DNA from: Hymenobacter negativus
GTDB taxonomy: Bacteria > Bacteroidota > Bacteroidia > Cytophagales > Hymenobacteraceae
Assembly (NCBI RefSeq): GCF_016056375.1
Contig: NZ_JAEDAE010000010.1
Span: 1-64,000, forward strand
Direction: 5' to 3'
DNA: 64,000 bases
Part shown: positions 9,031 through 17,246 of the stretch, piece after piece
Layout: every line of letters begins with the position of its first letter
How positions within the stretch are numbered: the stretch's first letter is position 1
The notes under the pieces: generated by a model
What the model was told of the DNA's origin: nothing
Databases searched by the model: none
What the model saw: only the letters and a program-made list of their open reading frames with translations
Translations under genes and position numbers: made by a program

Positions 9031-10383
9031 ATGCTCGCACTCGCTGGCTTTGCCATGATTCTCACCTTCATGGTGCTGATTATGACGAATCGTCTGTCGG
9101 CCATTACGGCGCTGCTGCTGGTACCGGTGGCGTTTGCGGTGCTCACCGGCTTCGGGGGGCAAATGGGGCCGATGATGCTCGACGGCATCAAGAACATTGC
9201 GCCCACGGGCATCATGCTAGTGTTTGCCATCATGTACTTCGGGCTGATGACGGATGCCGGCCTGTTCGACCCGGTCATCAACCGCATCCAGCGCGTAGCC
9301 CACGGCGACCCGCTGAAAATCATCGTCGGCACGGCGCTGCTGGCCCTACTGGTGTCGCTGGATGGCGACGGCGCCACCACTTACATCATTGTGGTAACGG
9401 CCATGCTGCCGCTCTACCGCCGCCTGGGCATCAACCCGTTGATACTGACTTGCATGAACATGCTGGTGGGCGGCGTAATGAACATTCTGCCCTGGGGCGG
9501 CCCCACCGCCCGCGCCATGAGCGTGCTGCACCTCGACAGCACGCAGCTTTTCAACCCGCTGATTCCGGCCATGGGCGCGGGGCTGGTGTGGGTGTTTTTT
9601 GTGGCCTGGCGCTTCGGCAAGCGGGAGCGAAAACGGCTGGGACTGGAGCATCTGAACCAAGCCGATTCGAAGAAAAAAGCCGTGGTTTTCGGCCTGGCTG
9701 CCGGACTACCCCAGCCGCTGCCCGAAGGCCCGAACCTGGAGCTGTCGCCCGAGGAAAAAGGCCTGCGCCGCCCCAAGCTACTCTGGCTAAATGCACTGCT
9801 GACGATTGGGCTGATGGTGGCGCTGGTGCGCGAGCTGCTGCCGCTGCCGGTGCTGTTTATGCTGGCCTTCGCGCTGGCCGCCGTACTTAATTATCCGAAT
9901 CTGGCGCAGCAGCGGCAGCGGTTTGCGGCCCATGCTGGCAATGCGCTGTCGGTGGCGGCGATGGTATTTGCGGCGGGCATTTTCACGGGCATCCTCAACG
10001 GTACGCACATGGTCGATGCCATGGCCCAGACCTTTGTGCAGTTGGTGCCGCCCTCGCTCGGCCCCCATTTCCCGGTGCTGACGGGGCTGGTGAGCGCGCC
10101 GCTCACGTTCTTCATGTCGAACGACGCGTTTTACTTCGGCATTCTGCCGTTTTTCACCAAGGCTGCGGCGCAGTTCGGGATTTCGGCGGCCACCATGGGC
10201 AAGGCCTCGCTGCTGGGGCAGCCAGTGCACTTGCTCAGCCCGTTGGTGCCGTCCACGTATTTGTTGGTAGGCCTGGCCGGGGTCGATATCGGGGCGCATC
10301 AGCGCTTCACCCTGAAATGGGCCGGAGGCACGGTGCTCGTGATGCTGGTAGTGTCGCTACTGCTAGGTATCATCGCACTGTAG
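9031..10383 (+). CDS. CitMHS family citrate/divalent-metal symporter
   Basis: A 450-residue polytopic membrane protein of the CitMHS family, which imports citrate complexed with a divalent metal together with protons. Recognised from the N-terminal MIMTNRLSAITALLLVP-like helix, the SLDGDGATTYIIVVTAMLPLYRR block, GGVMNILPWGGPTARA and a late LTFFMSNDAFYFGILPF segment. About 11-12 hydrophobic helices are visible with a hydrophilic central loop (about 205-250). The ATG at 9031 follows a pyrimidine-rich leader; the longer open frame starts in a repeat. The TAG stop is supplied by the left arm of the repeat at 10380. Confidence 0.88.
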   Translation: MLALAGFAMILTFMVLIMTNRLSAITALLLVPVAFAVLTGFGGQMGPMMLDGIKNIAPTGIMLVFAIMYFGLMTDAGLFDPVINRIQRVAHGDPLKIIVGTALLALLVSLDGDGATTYIIVVTAMLPLYRRLGINPLILTCMNMLVGGVMNILPWGGPTARAMSVLHLDSTQLFNPLIPAMGAGLVWVFFVAWRFGKRERKRLGLEHLNQADSKKKAVVFGLAAGLPQPLPEGPNLELSPEEKGLRRPKLLWLNALLTIGLMVALVRELLPLPVLFMLAFALAAVLNYPNLAQQRQRFAAHAGNALSVAAMVFAAGIFTGILNGTHMVDAMAQTFVQLVPPSLGPHFPVLTGLVSAPLTFFMSNDAFYFGILPFFTKAAAQFGISAATMGKASLLGQPVHLLSPLVPSTYLLVGLAGVDIGAHQRFTLKWAGGTVLVMLVVSLLLGIIAL

Positions 10384-10504
10384 AGACGCATATTTGCGTC
10401 TCGTCGTAGGCAGCGCCTGAACTGCCATTTTCCGGCGTTGTTTATTCTGCGGAACTGAGCGCAGACTTGCTCGTCAACGACGAGACGCAAATACGCGTCT
10501 CTAC
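10380..10504. repeat. Inverted repeat, family B copy 1
   Basis: Arms 10380-10407 and 10477-10504 are 28 bases with one mismatch (GTAGAGACGC...GCGTCTCGTCGT). Each arm itself folds as a short hairpin (GAGACGC/GCGTCTC). The first arm overlaps the CitMHS stop codon (TAG 10381-10383). A second copy is at 42730. Confidence 0.85.
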
Positions 10505-10537
10505 CTACTACCTACCGCGCTATTCTAGCTTTACCCC

Positions 10538-11350
10538 GTGAATCAATACATCGAGCAAATTCTGCACAACCCGCTGGCCTCGCTGGCCATCGTGGGCAAC
10601 TTAGTTATCATCGAAAGCCTGCTCTCGGTGGACAATGCCGCCGTACTGGCCACGATGGTAGGCGACCTTCCCCGCGAGCAGCGCCACAAGGCCCTGCGCT
10701 ACGGCATTTTCGGGGCGTATATTTTCCGGGGGCTGTGCATTTTGTTCGCCTCGTTTCTTATCAAATTCTGGTTTTTGAAGCCGCTGGGCGGGCTGTATCT
10801 GCTGTATCTGGTGTATGACCATTTCAAGGCCAAGCCGGAGCACGACGACGAGACCATCGACAAGCAAAAAAGCTGGATTTACCGCAACACGCTCGGCTTG
10901 TTCGGTAAGTTCTGGGCCACCGTGGCGCTCATTGAGCTCATGGATTTGGCTTTTTCCATCGACAACGTGTTTGCCGTGGTGGCCTTCACCGATAACCTGA
11001 TTCTGATTTGTGTGGGCGTGTTCATTGGCATTCTGGCCATGCGGCTGGTGGCGCAGGGCTTTGTGCTGCTCATGGGCAAGTACCCGTTTCTGGAAACGGC
11101 TGCCTTCGGGGTCATCGGCCTGCTGGGTCTGAAGCTGGTGCTTTCGCTGGTGGCCCACTTCCTGCCCGGCCACCCCGTGAGCACGGCGCTGGAAAGCGAA
11201 GCCGCCGACGTAGCCATTACCATCCTCACGGTGGCGGCCTTTGCGGTGCCGTGGGCCACGTCGCTGCTCTTCAACGTGCCCCGGCACGCCGGCGGCAACC
11301 GCCCCACCGAAGCGAAAGCAACCGAGGCGACGCAGCAACAGGAAGCATAA
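10538..11350 (+). CDS. TerC family integral membrane protein
   Basis: A 270-residue protein of the TerC family (tellurite-resistance/Alx-like), now linked to manganese or other metal efflux. Two inverted halves carry the signature acidic motifs IIESLLSVDNAAVLA and ELMDLAFSIDNVFAVVA. About seven to nine transmembrane helices are visible. No ATG gives this N-terminus; the GTG at 10538 is used as the start. The MFS gene begins five bases after its stop, so the two are probably co-transcribed. Confidence 0.9.
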   Translation: MNQYIEQILHNPLASLAIVGNLVIIESLLSVDNAAVLATMVGDLPREQRHKALRYGIFGAYIFRGLCILFASFLIKFWFLKPLGGLYLLYLVYDHFKAKPEHDDETIDKQKSWIYRNTLGLFGKFWATVALIELMDLAFSIDNVFAVVAFTDNLILICVGVFIGILAMRLVAQGFVLLMGKYPFLETAAFGVIGLLGLKLVLSLVAHFLPGHPVSTALESEAADVAITILTVAAFAVPWATSLLFNVPRHAGGNRPTEAKATEATQQQEA

Positions 11351-11354
11351 GGGC

Positions 11355-12590
11355 GTGGCCGACGTTTTTCGCTCCCTCCAGCACCGCAATTTCCGGCTCT
11401 ACTACGCCGGGCAGTCCGTTTCCCTCATCGGCACCTGGATGCAGAGGCTGGCTGTGAGCTGGCTGGTGTACAACGCCACGCATTCCACCTTTCTGCTCGG
11501 GCTGGTGTCGTTTTGCAGCCAGATTCCCACGCTGCTGCTCTCGCCCTACGGCGGCACCGTGGCCGACCGCTACAGCCGGTACCGCGTGCTGCTCATCACC
11601 CAGGTGGCCTCGCTGGTGCAGGCCACCGTGCTGGCCTGGCTGGTGCTCAGCGGCCACTACCACACATGGGCCGTGGCGGGCCTGAGCCTGCTGCTGGGCA
11701 CCATCAACGCCTTCGACATCCCGGCCCGGCAGTCGCTCATCGTGGAGCTAGTGGACGACCGCACCCATCTCCCCAACGCCATTGCCCTGAACTCGACCAT
11801 GGTGAACCTGGCCCGTCTGGTGGGGCCGGCGGTGGCCGGCCTGCTGCTGGCCCGCTTCGGCGAGGGGCCCTGCTTTGTGGTGAATGCGGTGAGCTTCGTA
11901 GCCGTGGTAGCTTCGCTGCTGCTCATGCGCATGGCGCCCCGGCCCGTGCGCCCGCACCGCCCGGGCGCCTGGGAGGGCCTGCGCGAGGGATGGGCCTACC
12001 TGCGCCAGGCCCCCGCCCTGCGCCGCCAGATTCTGCTCATGGCAGGCATCAGCTTCTGCGTCATGCCGTTTGGCACGCTGCTGCCGGTGTTTGCCAAGGA
12101 CGTTTTCCATGGTGCGGCCGGCACTTTTGGCTGGCTCAATAGCCTCTCGGGGCTTGGCTCGCTGGTGGGGGCCTTCTACCTCGCTTCGCGGCCCGCCGAA
12201 AACCGCCGGCCGCAGCTCATTACCTACGCGGCGCTGGTGTTTTGCACCAGCGTCGTGGCATTTTCGCTCAGCCCGGTGCTGGGGCTGGCGCTGGTGTTCA
12301 TCACACTCAGCGGCACGGGCATGATGATGTTCATTGCGGGCACCAACACGGCCATCCAGACCAATGTGGACGACCACATGCGCGGCCGGGTGCTGAGCTA
12401 CTACGTGATGGCGTTTCAGGGCATTCAGCCGCTGGGAGCGCTGCTGGTGGGCTGGCTGGCGCGGCACATTGGGGCACCCCACACGGTGCTGCTGCAAGGC
12501 ACGGCGGGGCTGGCGGTGGCGCTGGCCTTCTGGCAGCAGGGCCGCCGGAGTACCGGGGCCGCAAAAAAGCTGGCAACGGCAAGCAACTAA
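11355..12590 (+). CDS. MFS transporter (EntS-like exporter family)
   Basis: A 411-residue major facilitator with 12 predicted helices. It begins FRSLQHRNFRLYYAGQSVSLIGTW, typical of the MFS_3/EntS-like exporter branch. The loop 2-3 motif GGTVADRYSRYRVL and the second-half NVDDHMRGRVLS are also typical. Substrate is unknown; efflux of a siderophore, drug or metabolite is the family norm. I start at GTG 11355, five bases after the terC stop, with AGGAAG nine bases upstream as a possible ribosome site; the open frame upstream overlaps terC. Confidence 0.87.
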   Translation: MADVFRSLQHRNFRLYYAGQSVSLIGTWMQRLAVSWLVYNATHSTFLLGLVSFCSQIPTLLLSPYGGTVADRYSRYRVLLITQVASLVQATVLAWLVLSGHYHTWAVAGLSLLLGTINAFDIPARQSLIVELVDDRTHLPNAIALNSTMVNLARLVGPAVAGLLLARFGEGPCFVVNAVSFVAVVASLLLMRMAPRPVRPHRPGAWEGLREGWAYLRQAPALRRQILLMAGISFCVMPFGTLLPVFAKDVFHGAAGTFGWLNSLSGLGSLVGAFYLASRPAENRRPQLITYAALVFCTSVVAFSLSPVLGLALVFITLSGTGMMMFIAGTNTAIQTNVDDHMRGRVLSYYVMAFQGIQPLGALLVGWLARHIGAPHTVLLQGTAGLAVALAFWQQGRRSTGAAKKLATASN

Positions 12591-12680
12591 AGCGGCCGGG
12601 AACGGGTCAGGAACAAGGGCCGATACCGCACTTTTGCAGTATCCTTGCCCATACTTTTCCACCTTCCTTTCCACCGTCAC

Positions 12681-14405
12681 ATGCATACATTTACCCGATG
12701 CCTGCGGGCCCTATCCTGCCTGGGCCTGCTGGCCGCCCCCTGCCTCGCGCACGCTCAGGCCCAAACGTGGCAGTGGGCCACTGCCCCCACCGCCATCCTC
12801 GACCAGTCGACCGGGCTGGGCGGCTCTTCCATTAGCGCCATAGCGCACGACGCGGCCGGCAATACCGTGGTGGCGGGCCAGTTTTATGGCACCTTCACGC
12901 TAGGTACCACTACGCTAACCAGCGCGGGCTACAGCGACGTTTTTGTGGCCAAAATCAGCCCCAGCGGCGAATGGCTGCAAGCTGTGCGGGCCGGCGGCAC
13001 CGGCGAAGACGTTATCAGCGCCCTGAAGCTGGATGCGGCCGGCAACGCCGTGGTGGCCGGTAATTTTGGCCACTTGATTACCGGAGGCACCGCAACTTTT
13101 GGGGCCACCACGCTCACCGCGGCCGGCACCACTGGCTCTTCCGACGCCTTCGTGGCCACGCTCAGCCCCGGCGGCCAATGGTTACAGGCCCTGCGGGCCG
13201 GTGGCACCGGCACCGACTACATATCGGCCCTGGCCCTGGATGCAGCGGGCAACGCCGTCGTGCTCGGCAGCTTTAGCGGCTCCGGCACGCTGGGCACCGC
13301 TACCCTCAGCGCCCCGGCCGGCACAGTGCAGCTATTTGTGGCAAAACTCAACCTGAGCACGGGCACCTGGACGCCGCTGAACCAAGGCACCAGCCTATAT
13401 AGCGCCCAGGCTGGGTCCCTGGCCCTGGACGCGGCCGGCAACGCGGTGATATCCGGAACCTACGGCATCAGCCTCACGCTAGGCAGCACCACTCTGATGA
13501 GCACCACCCGCGGCGGCGGTCCATTTGTGGCCCGGCTGAGCGCCAGTGGGCAATGGACCCAGGCCGTGCAGCCGGTACAATCACCGAGCAACAGCGCCCC
13601 ACCCAGCGCCATCAACTCGCTGGCGGTGGATGCGGCCGGCACCGTCACGGTACTGGGCACGCTGATTGAAGGCACCACCTTCGGCAACACAACGCTCACC
13701 AGCGTGGGTAGCTACGATATTTTCGTGGCCAAACTCGATGCCGCCGGCCAGTGGACCCAGGCCGTGCGCGCCGGGGGCCTCGCCAATGACATTGCCAACT
13801 CGCTCGTGCTCGACGCAGCGGGCAACGCCATCGTAACAGGCCTTTTTGGGACCTACGGCGGCTTTAGTCCCTCGCCCGACGCCACTTTCGGCCCCATCAC
13901 GCTGACCACGGCGGGCGCTTACGACGCCTTTGTGGCCAAGCTCAGCCCCAGCGGCCAGTGGCTGCAGGCCATGCGCGCCGGGGGCACGGGCAGCGACGGG
14001 GCCGGCGCGGTACTGGTAGATGCCGCAGGCAATATCACCGTAGCCGGCGGCTGCACCGGCACGGCCGATTTTGGAGCCACCTCGCTCACCAGCGCCAGCA
14101 TCTACAGCAGGGCCTTCGTGGCGCAGCTCGGCCCCGTTACCAATGCCACGGCCAGCCGCACGGCCACCCCTGCCGAAATTTTCACCCTGAGCCCCAACCC
14201 GACCACGGACGCCGTGCGCCTCACCTGGCCCGAAACCAGCGTCAGCGTGCGTCCCGTGCAGGTGCTCGACGCGCTGGGCCGCGAAGTGCGCCGGCAGGAA
14301 CTGCCGGCCCGCACCAATACCATCACGCTCAACGTGGCCGGCCTCACGCCGGGCCTGTATATGGTGCGCTGCGGCGCGGCCGCCAGCCGCCTGCAAGTAG
14401 AGTAA
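12681..14405 (+). CDS. Secreted SBBP/beta-propeller-like protein with T9SS sorting domain
   Basis: A 574-residue secreted protein. Signal peptide about 1-26 (ALSCLGLLAAPCLAHAQ). The body repeats a unit of about 60-70 residues with LDAAGNAVVxG, FGxTTLTSxG and DAFVAKLSPSGQWLQAVRAGGTG, the pattern of SBBP-type beta-propeller repeats; seven or so units are visible. The last 75 residues are a type A T9SS sorting domain (LSPNPTTDAVRLTW ... LDALGREVRR ... AGLTPGLYMVR), so it is exported by the type IX system and likely anchored on or released from the surface. The start at 12681 places the signal peptide at the N-terminus. Ligand unknown. Confidence 0.88.
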   Translation: MHTFTRCLRALSCLGLLAAPCLAHAQAQTWQWATAPTAILDQSTGLGGSSISAIAHDAAGNTVVAGQFYGTFTLGTTTLTSAGYSDVFVAKISPSGEWLQAVRAGGTGEDVISALKLDAAGNAVVAGNFGHLITGGTATFGATTLTAAGTTGSSDAFVATLSPGGQWLQALRAGGTGTDYISALALDAAGNAVVLGSFSGSGTLGTATLSAPAGTVQLFVAKLNLSTGTWTPLNQGTSLYSAQAGSLALDAAGNAVISGTYGISLTLGSTTLMSTTRGGGPFVARLSASGQWTQAVQPVQSPSNSAPPSAINSLAVDAAGTVTVLGTLIEGTTFGNTTLTSVGSYDIFVAKLDAAGQWTQAVRAGGLANDIANSLVLDAAGNAIVTGLFGTYGGFSPSPDATFGPITLTTAGAYDAFVAKLSPSGQWLQAMRAGGTGSDGAGAVLVDAAGNITVAGGCTGTADFGATSLTSASIYSRAFVAQLGPVTNATASRTATPAEIFTLSPNPTTDAVRLTWPETSVSVRPVQVLDALGREVRRQELPARTNTITLNVAGLTPGLYMVRCGAAASRLQVE

Positions 14406-14423
14406 AGCGGAAAGGCTAAGAGT

Positions 14424-14461
14424 AAAAAAGGCCCGCCTGAATCGTCAGGCGGGCCTTTTTT
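14424..14461. terminator. Bidirectional intrinsic terminator
   Basis: An A-run, the stem GCCCGCCTGA/TCAGGCGGGC and a T-run lie between two convergent genes (stops at 14405 and 14478). It can serve both directions. Confidence 0.9.
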
Positions 14462-14477
14462 ACTGCTAATTCCAAAT

Positions 14478-15470
14478 CTAAGCCGGCTGCATTTCCTTCA
14501 AATGCAGTAGCATATCGGCCGTCATCTTATCCAGGTCGAAATCGGGCTGCCAGCCCCAGTCCTGCCGGGCTTTGGAGTCGTCGATGCTGGCAGGCCAGGA
14601 GTTGGCAATCTGCTGGCGGCCGTCGGGCTTGTAGGTTACTTCGAAGTCGGGGACATGCTTCTGGATGCTGGCCGTGATTTCGGCCGGCGAGAAGCTCATC
14701 GCGCCCAGATTGTAGCTGGTGCGGACTTTGATTTGCTCGGCTGGAGCGTGCATGAGGTCCAGCGTGGCCTTCAGCGCATCGGGCATGTACATCATCGGCA
14801 AATACGTGTCTTCTTCGAGGAAGCACTCGTAGTTTTCGCCGGCCACGGCCTTGTGGTAGATGTCGACGGCGTAGTCGGTGGTGCCGCCGCCAGGCAGGCT
14901 CTTGTAGCCGATGAGGCCGGGGTAGCGCAGGCTGCGCACGTCGAGGCCGTGCTTGCGGTGGTACCATTCGCACCACTGCTCGCCGGCCAGCTTGCTGATG
15001 CCATACACCGTGTTGGGGTTCATGATGGTGACCTGGGGCGTGTTATCACGCGGGGTATCCGGCCCGAACACAGCAATGGAGCTGGGCCAGTACACCTGGG
15101 CCACACCGTGGGCCACAGCCGCTTCTAGCACGATGAGCAGTCCGTCCATGTTCAGCTGCCAGCCGAACAGCGGGTTCTTCTCCGCCGTGGCCGAGAGCAG
15201 GGCGGCGAGGTGATAAATCTGCTTGGGGCGGTACTGGCGGATGAGCTTGTCGAGGCGGGTGCGGTCGAGCACGTCGAGCAGCTCGAAGGGGCCGCCAGCC
15301 AGCAATTCCGGATTTTTGGGCGGGCGCACGTCGGCGGCAACTACCAGGTGGGGCTCGTAGCGCTGGCGCAGGGCGGCCACCAGTTCGAGGCCCAGCTGGC
15401 CGCAGGCGCCGATGACCAGCACGGAGCCGGGTAATACAGAAGTTTCAGTGTCGCCGGGAGTGGTGGCCAT
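14478..15470 (-). CDS. L-threonine 3-dehydrogenase, SDR (epimerase-like) type
   Basis: A 330-residue NAD-dependent enzyme of the extended SDR family. It resembles the UDP-galactose-epimerase-like threonine dehydrogenases rather than the zinc type. Motifs: VLVIGACGQLGLELV (Rossmann), HLAALLSATAEKNP, WPSSIAVFGPDTP, and the YGISK active-site Tyr/Lys. The LRYPGLIGYKSLPGGGTTDYAV block is characteristic of this group. It oxidises L-threonine to 2-amino-3-ketobutyrate; the ligase that uses this product is encoded nearby at 17247. The start at 15470 skips a Pro/Thr-rich upstream frame. Confidence 0.88.
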   Translation of the reverse strand: MATTPGDTETSVLPGSVLVIGACGQLGLELVAALRQRYEPHLVVAADVRPPKNPELLAGGPFELLDVLDRTRLDKLIRQYRPKQIYHLAALLSATAEKNPLFGWQLNMDGLLIVLEAAVAHGVAQVYWPSSIAVFGPDTPRDNTPQVTIMNPNTVYGISKLAGEQWCEWYHRKHGLDVRSLRYPGLIGYKSLPGGGTTDYAVDIYHKAVAGENYECFLEEDTYLPMMYMPDALKATLDLMHAPAEQIKVRTSYNLGAMSFSPAEITASIQKHVPDFEVTYKPDGRQQIANSWPASIDDSKARQDWGWQPDFDLDKMTADMLLHLKEMQPA

Positions 15471-15513
15471 GCGCGGGGGTCGGGTTGAGGTGGTGGGAGT
15501 GGGAATTGGGCTG

Positions 15514-15521
15514 CAAAGATA
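15514..15521 (-). promoter_or_regulatory. Putative -7 box of the threonine dehydrogenase gene
   Basis: TATCTTTG on the minus strand fits the Bacteroidota TAnnTTTG -7 element, 44-51 bases before the start codon. No TTG/TTTG -33 element is seen at the expected spacing. Confidence 0.45.
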
Positions 15522-15613
15522 CCGGGGCGGCCGTAGCCGGGCCGTGGAGGCGGGCACGGTTTTGCCCACAACGGTGTTGGAGCGCCTTAGTTACACCAAC
15601 CCCGACTCACGCC

Positions 15614-16051
15614 ATGCCACCCCGACCCACGCTTTACACCCTGATTTACCGCAGCCAGGCCTCGCGGGCGGTGCACGAAGTGACGCTGCCGCCGCTGCTG
15701 CGCAAGGCCCGTCTGCACAACGAGCGCACCCGCCTCGGCGGCCTGCTGCTGTATGCCAAGGGCGAATTTATGCAGGTGCTCGAAGGCCCCGAGCCCGCCC
15801 TGAGCCAGCTCTACGCCCGCATCAAAGCCGACCCGCGCCACTACGCCGTGCGCACCCTGGCCTACGGCCCCATCACGGAGCGCGCCTTCCCCGACTGGCG
15901 CATGGCCTACGCACCGGCCGACGCCAAAGCCCTGGAAAAAATCACCGGCTTCCTGCCGCTGGCGGCGGCCCCCGGCCACGCGCCGCACCCGCCCCAGGAA
16001 GTGGCGCAGCTGCTGCACAGCTTTGCCCAGGGCCGCGCCCAGGACCAATAG
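15614..16051 (+). CDS. BLUF-domain blue-light sensor protein
   Basis: A 145-residue protein made of one BLUF (FAD-binding blue-light) domain plus a short C-terminal extension. All hallmark residues are present with the same spacing as AppA, offset by nine: Tyr12 (IYRSQ), Asn36 (LHNERTRLGG), Gln54 (EFMQVLEG), Trp95 and Met97 (DWRMAY). A light-driven hydrogen-bond switch is therefore expected. There is no fused output domain, so it must signal through a partner protein. It lies 42 bases upstream of the patatin gene. The ATG at 15614 is the natural family start. Confidence 0.92.
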   Translation: MPPRPTLYTLIYRSQASRAVHEVTLPPLLRKARLHNERTRLGGLLLYAKGEFMQVLEGPEPALSQLYARIKADPRHYAVRTLAYGPITERAFPDWRMAYAPADAKALEKITGFLPLAAAPGHAPHPPQEVAQLLHSFAQGRAQDQ

Positions 16052-16080
16052 CGCCCGGCGGCTCGGCTAACGCCCGGCGG

Positions 16081-16088
16081 TATCTTTG
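16081..16088 (+). promoter_or_regulatory. Putative -7 box, five bases before the patatin ATG
   Basis: TATCTTTG matches TAnnTTTG exactly. It ends five bases before the ATG at 16094, so transcription would begin at or next to the start codon, a leaderless message. There is no clear -33 element. Confidence 0.45.
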
Positions 16089-16093
16089 GTGCC

Positions 16094-17167
16094 ATGAAAG
16101 GGCATTTGCTGTTCTTATTTTTTGGAATCTGGCTGCTGGGCAGCACGGCGGTTTGCGCCCAGGCACCCGCCCGCCCACGCTACCGCAACCTCGTGATGGA
16201 AGGCGGTGGTATTCGGGGCATTGCCTACGGCGGGGCCTTGCTGGAGCTGGAGCAGCGCGGCGTGCTGGCAGGCCTCACGCGGGTGGGCGGCACCTCGGCC
16301 GGGGCCATTCAGGCGGCGCTGCTGGCAGTAGGCTACTCGGCCCAGGAAATCATCGACGTGGTGAACGCCACGCCCGTACAGCGCCTCAACGACGGCCGGT
16401 TCATCTTCTTCGGGGGCACGCACCGGCTGGTGAAGGAATACGGCTGGTACCGCGGCGACGAGTTCAGCACTTATCTCAGCGAGCTGGTGGCCCGCAAAAC
16501 CCAGAACGCCCACCTCACGCTGGGCGAGCTACACGCGCTGGCTCTCAAAGAGCCTACCCACTTCCGCGACCTCTACACCACGGGCACCAACCTCACCCAG
16601 CAGCGCGTGCAGGTGTTCAGCCACGAAACCACCCCCACCATGCGCGTGGCCGATGCCGTGCGCATCAGCATGAGCATTCCGCTCTACTTCCGGGCGGTGC
16701 TGCTCGATGCCGAGAACAAGGTGATAACCGGTACGCCCACGCCCGGCCAGCCCGTGCAGGTGCTCGTCGATGGCGGCCTGCTGGCCAACTACCCCGTCGA
16801 TTTGTTCGACTTCCCGCGCTACCTACCCGCCGGCTTCACCGGTCCGCCCGATGCCCGGGGCCACGTTTTCAATCCCGAAACCCTGGGCCTGCGTCTCGAC
16901 CGCGCCGAGCAGATTCCGCTGGACGGCGCGCCCGCCGGCCGTCAGCAGCTTGCTCCCTACGACATCATCGATTTTAACACTTACATGGGCGCCCTCTATA
17001 CCGTAGCCCTCGAAAACCTCAACCCCGTGCAGCCCACCGACTGGCAACGCACCATCAGCATCGACTTCCTGAACTTCAGCCCCAAAATCAAACGGATTTC
17101 GGACGCCCAAAAAAAGCAGCTGATGGACAGCGGAAGGAAGGGCGCGCAGGCTTTTTTTAATCACTAA
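16094..17167 (+). CDS. Exported patatin-like phospholipase
   Basis: A 357-residue patatin-family lipid acyl hydrolase with a signal peptide (about 1-22, ends in CAQA). The catalytic dyad is intact: oxyanion loop EGGGIRG (37-42), nucleophile GTSAG (Ser68) and DGG (Asp226). An N-terminal exported form without an apparent beta-barrel suggests a periplasmic or surface enzyme acting on phospholipids. It follows the BLUF gene on the same strand and may be co-transcribed, or use its own promoter at 16081. Substrate is inferred from family only. Confidence 0.88.
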   Translation: MKGHLLFLFFGIWLLGSTAVCAQAPARPRYRNLVMEGGGIRGIAYGGALLELEQRGVLAGLTRVGGTSAGAIQAALLAVGYSAQEIIDVVNATPVQRLNDGRFIFFGGTHRLVKEYGWYRGDEFSTYLSELVARKTQNAHLTLGELHALALKEPTHFRDLYTTGTNLTQQRVQVFSHETTPTMRVADAVRISMSIPLYFRAVLLDAENKVITGTPTPGQPVQVLVDGGLLANYPVDLFDFPRYLPAGFTGPPDARGHVFNPETLGLRLDRAEQIPLDGAPAGRQQLAPYDIIDFNTYMGALYTVALENLNPVQPTDWQRTISIDFLNFSPKIKRISDAQKKQLMDSGRKGAQAFFNH

Positions 17168-17175
17168 ATCCGTCT

Positions 17176-17202
17176 GTCATCCTTCGCTGCGTTCAGGATG
17201 AC
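17176..17202. repeat. Shortened family A repeat
   Basis: GTCATCC and GGATGAC arms enclose TTCGCTGCGTTCA. The right part matches the family A arm (CTTCGCTGCG-TTCAGGATGAC), so this looks like a copy that has lost its centre and most of the left arm. It lies between the patatin and kbl genes. Confidence 0.55.
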
Positions 17203-17246
17203 TACCGACAGCCCACCATATAATACATCCACCAACCCACCACCAT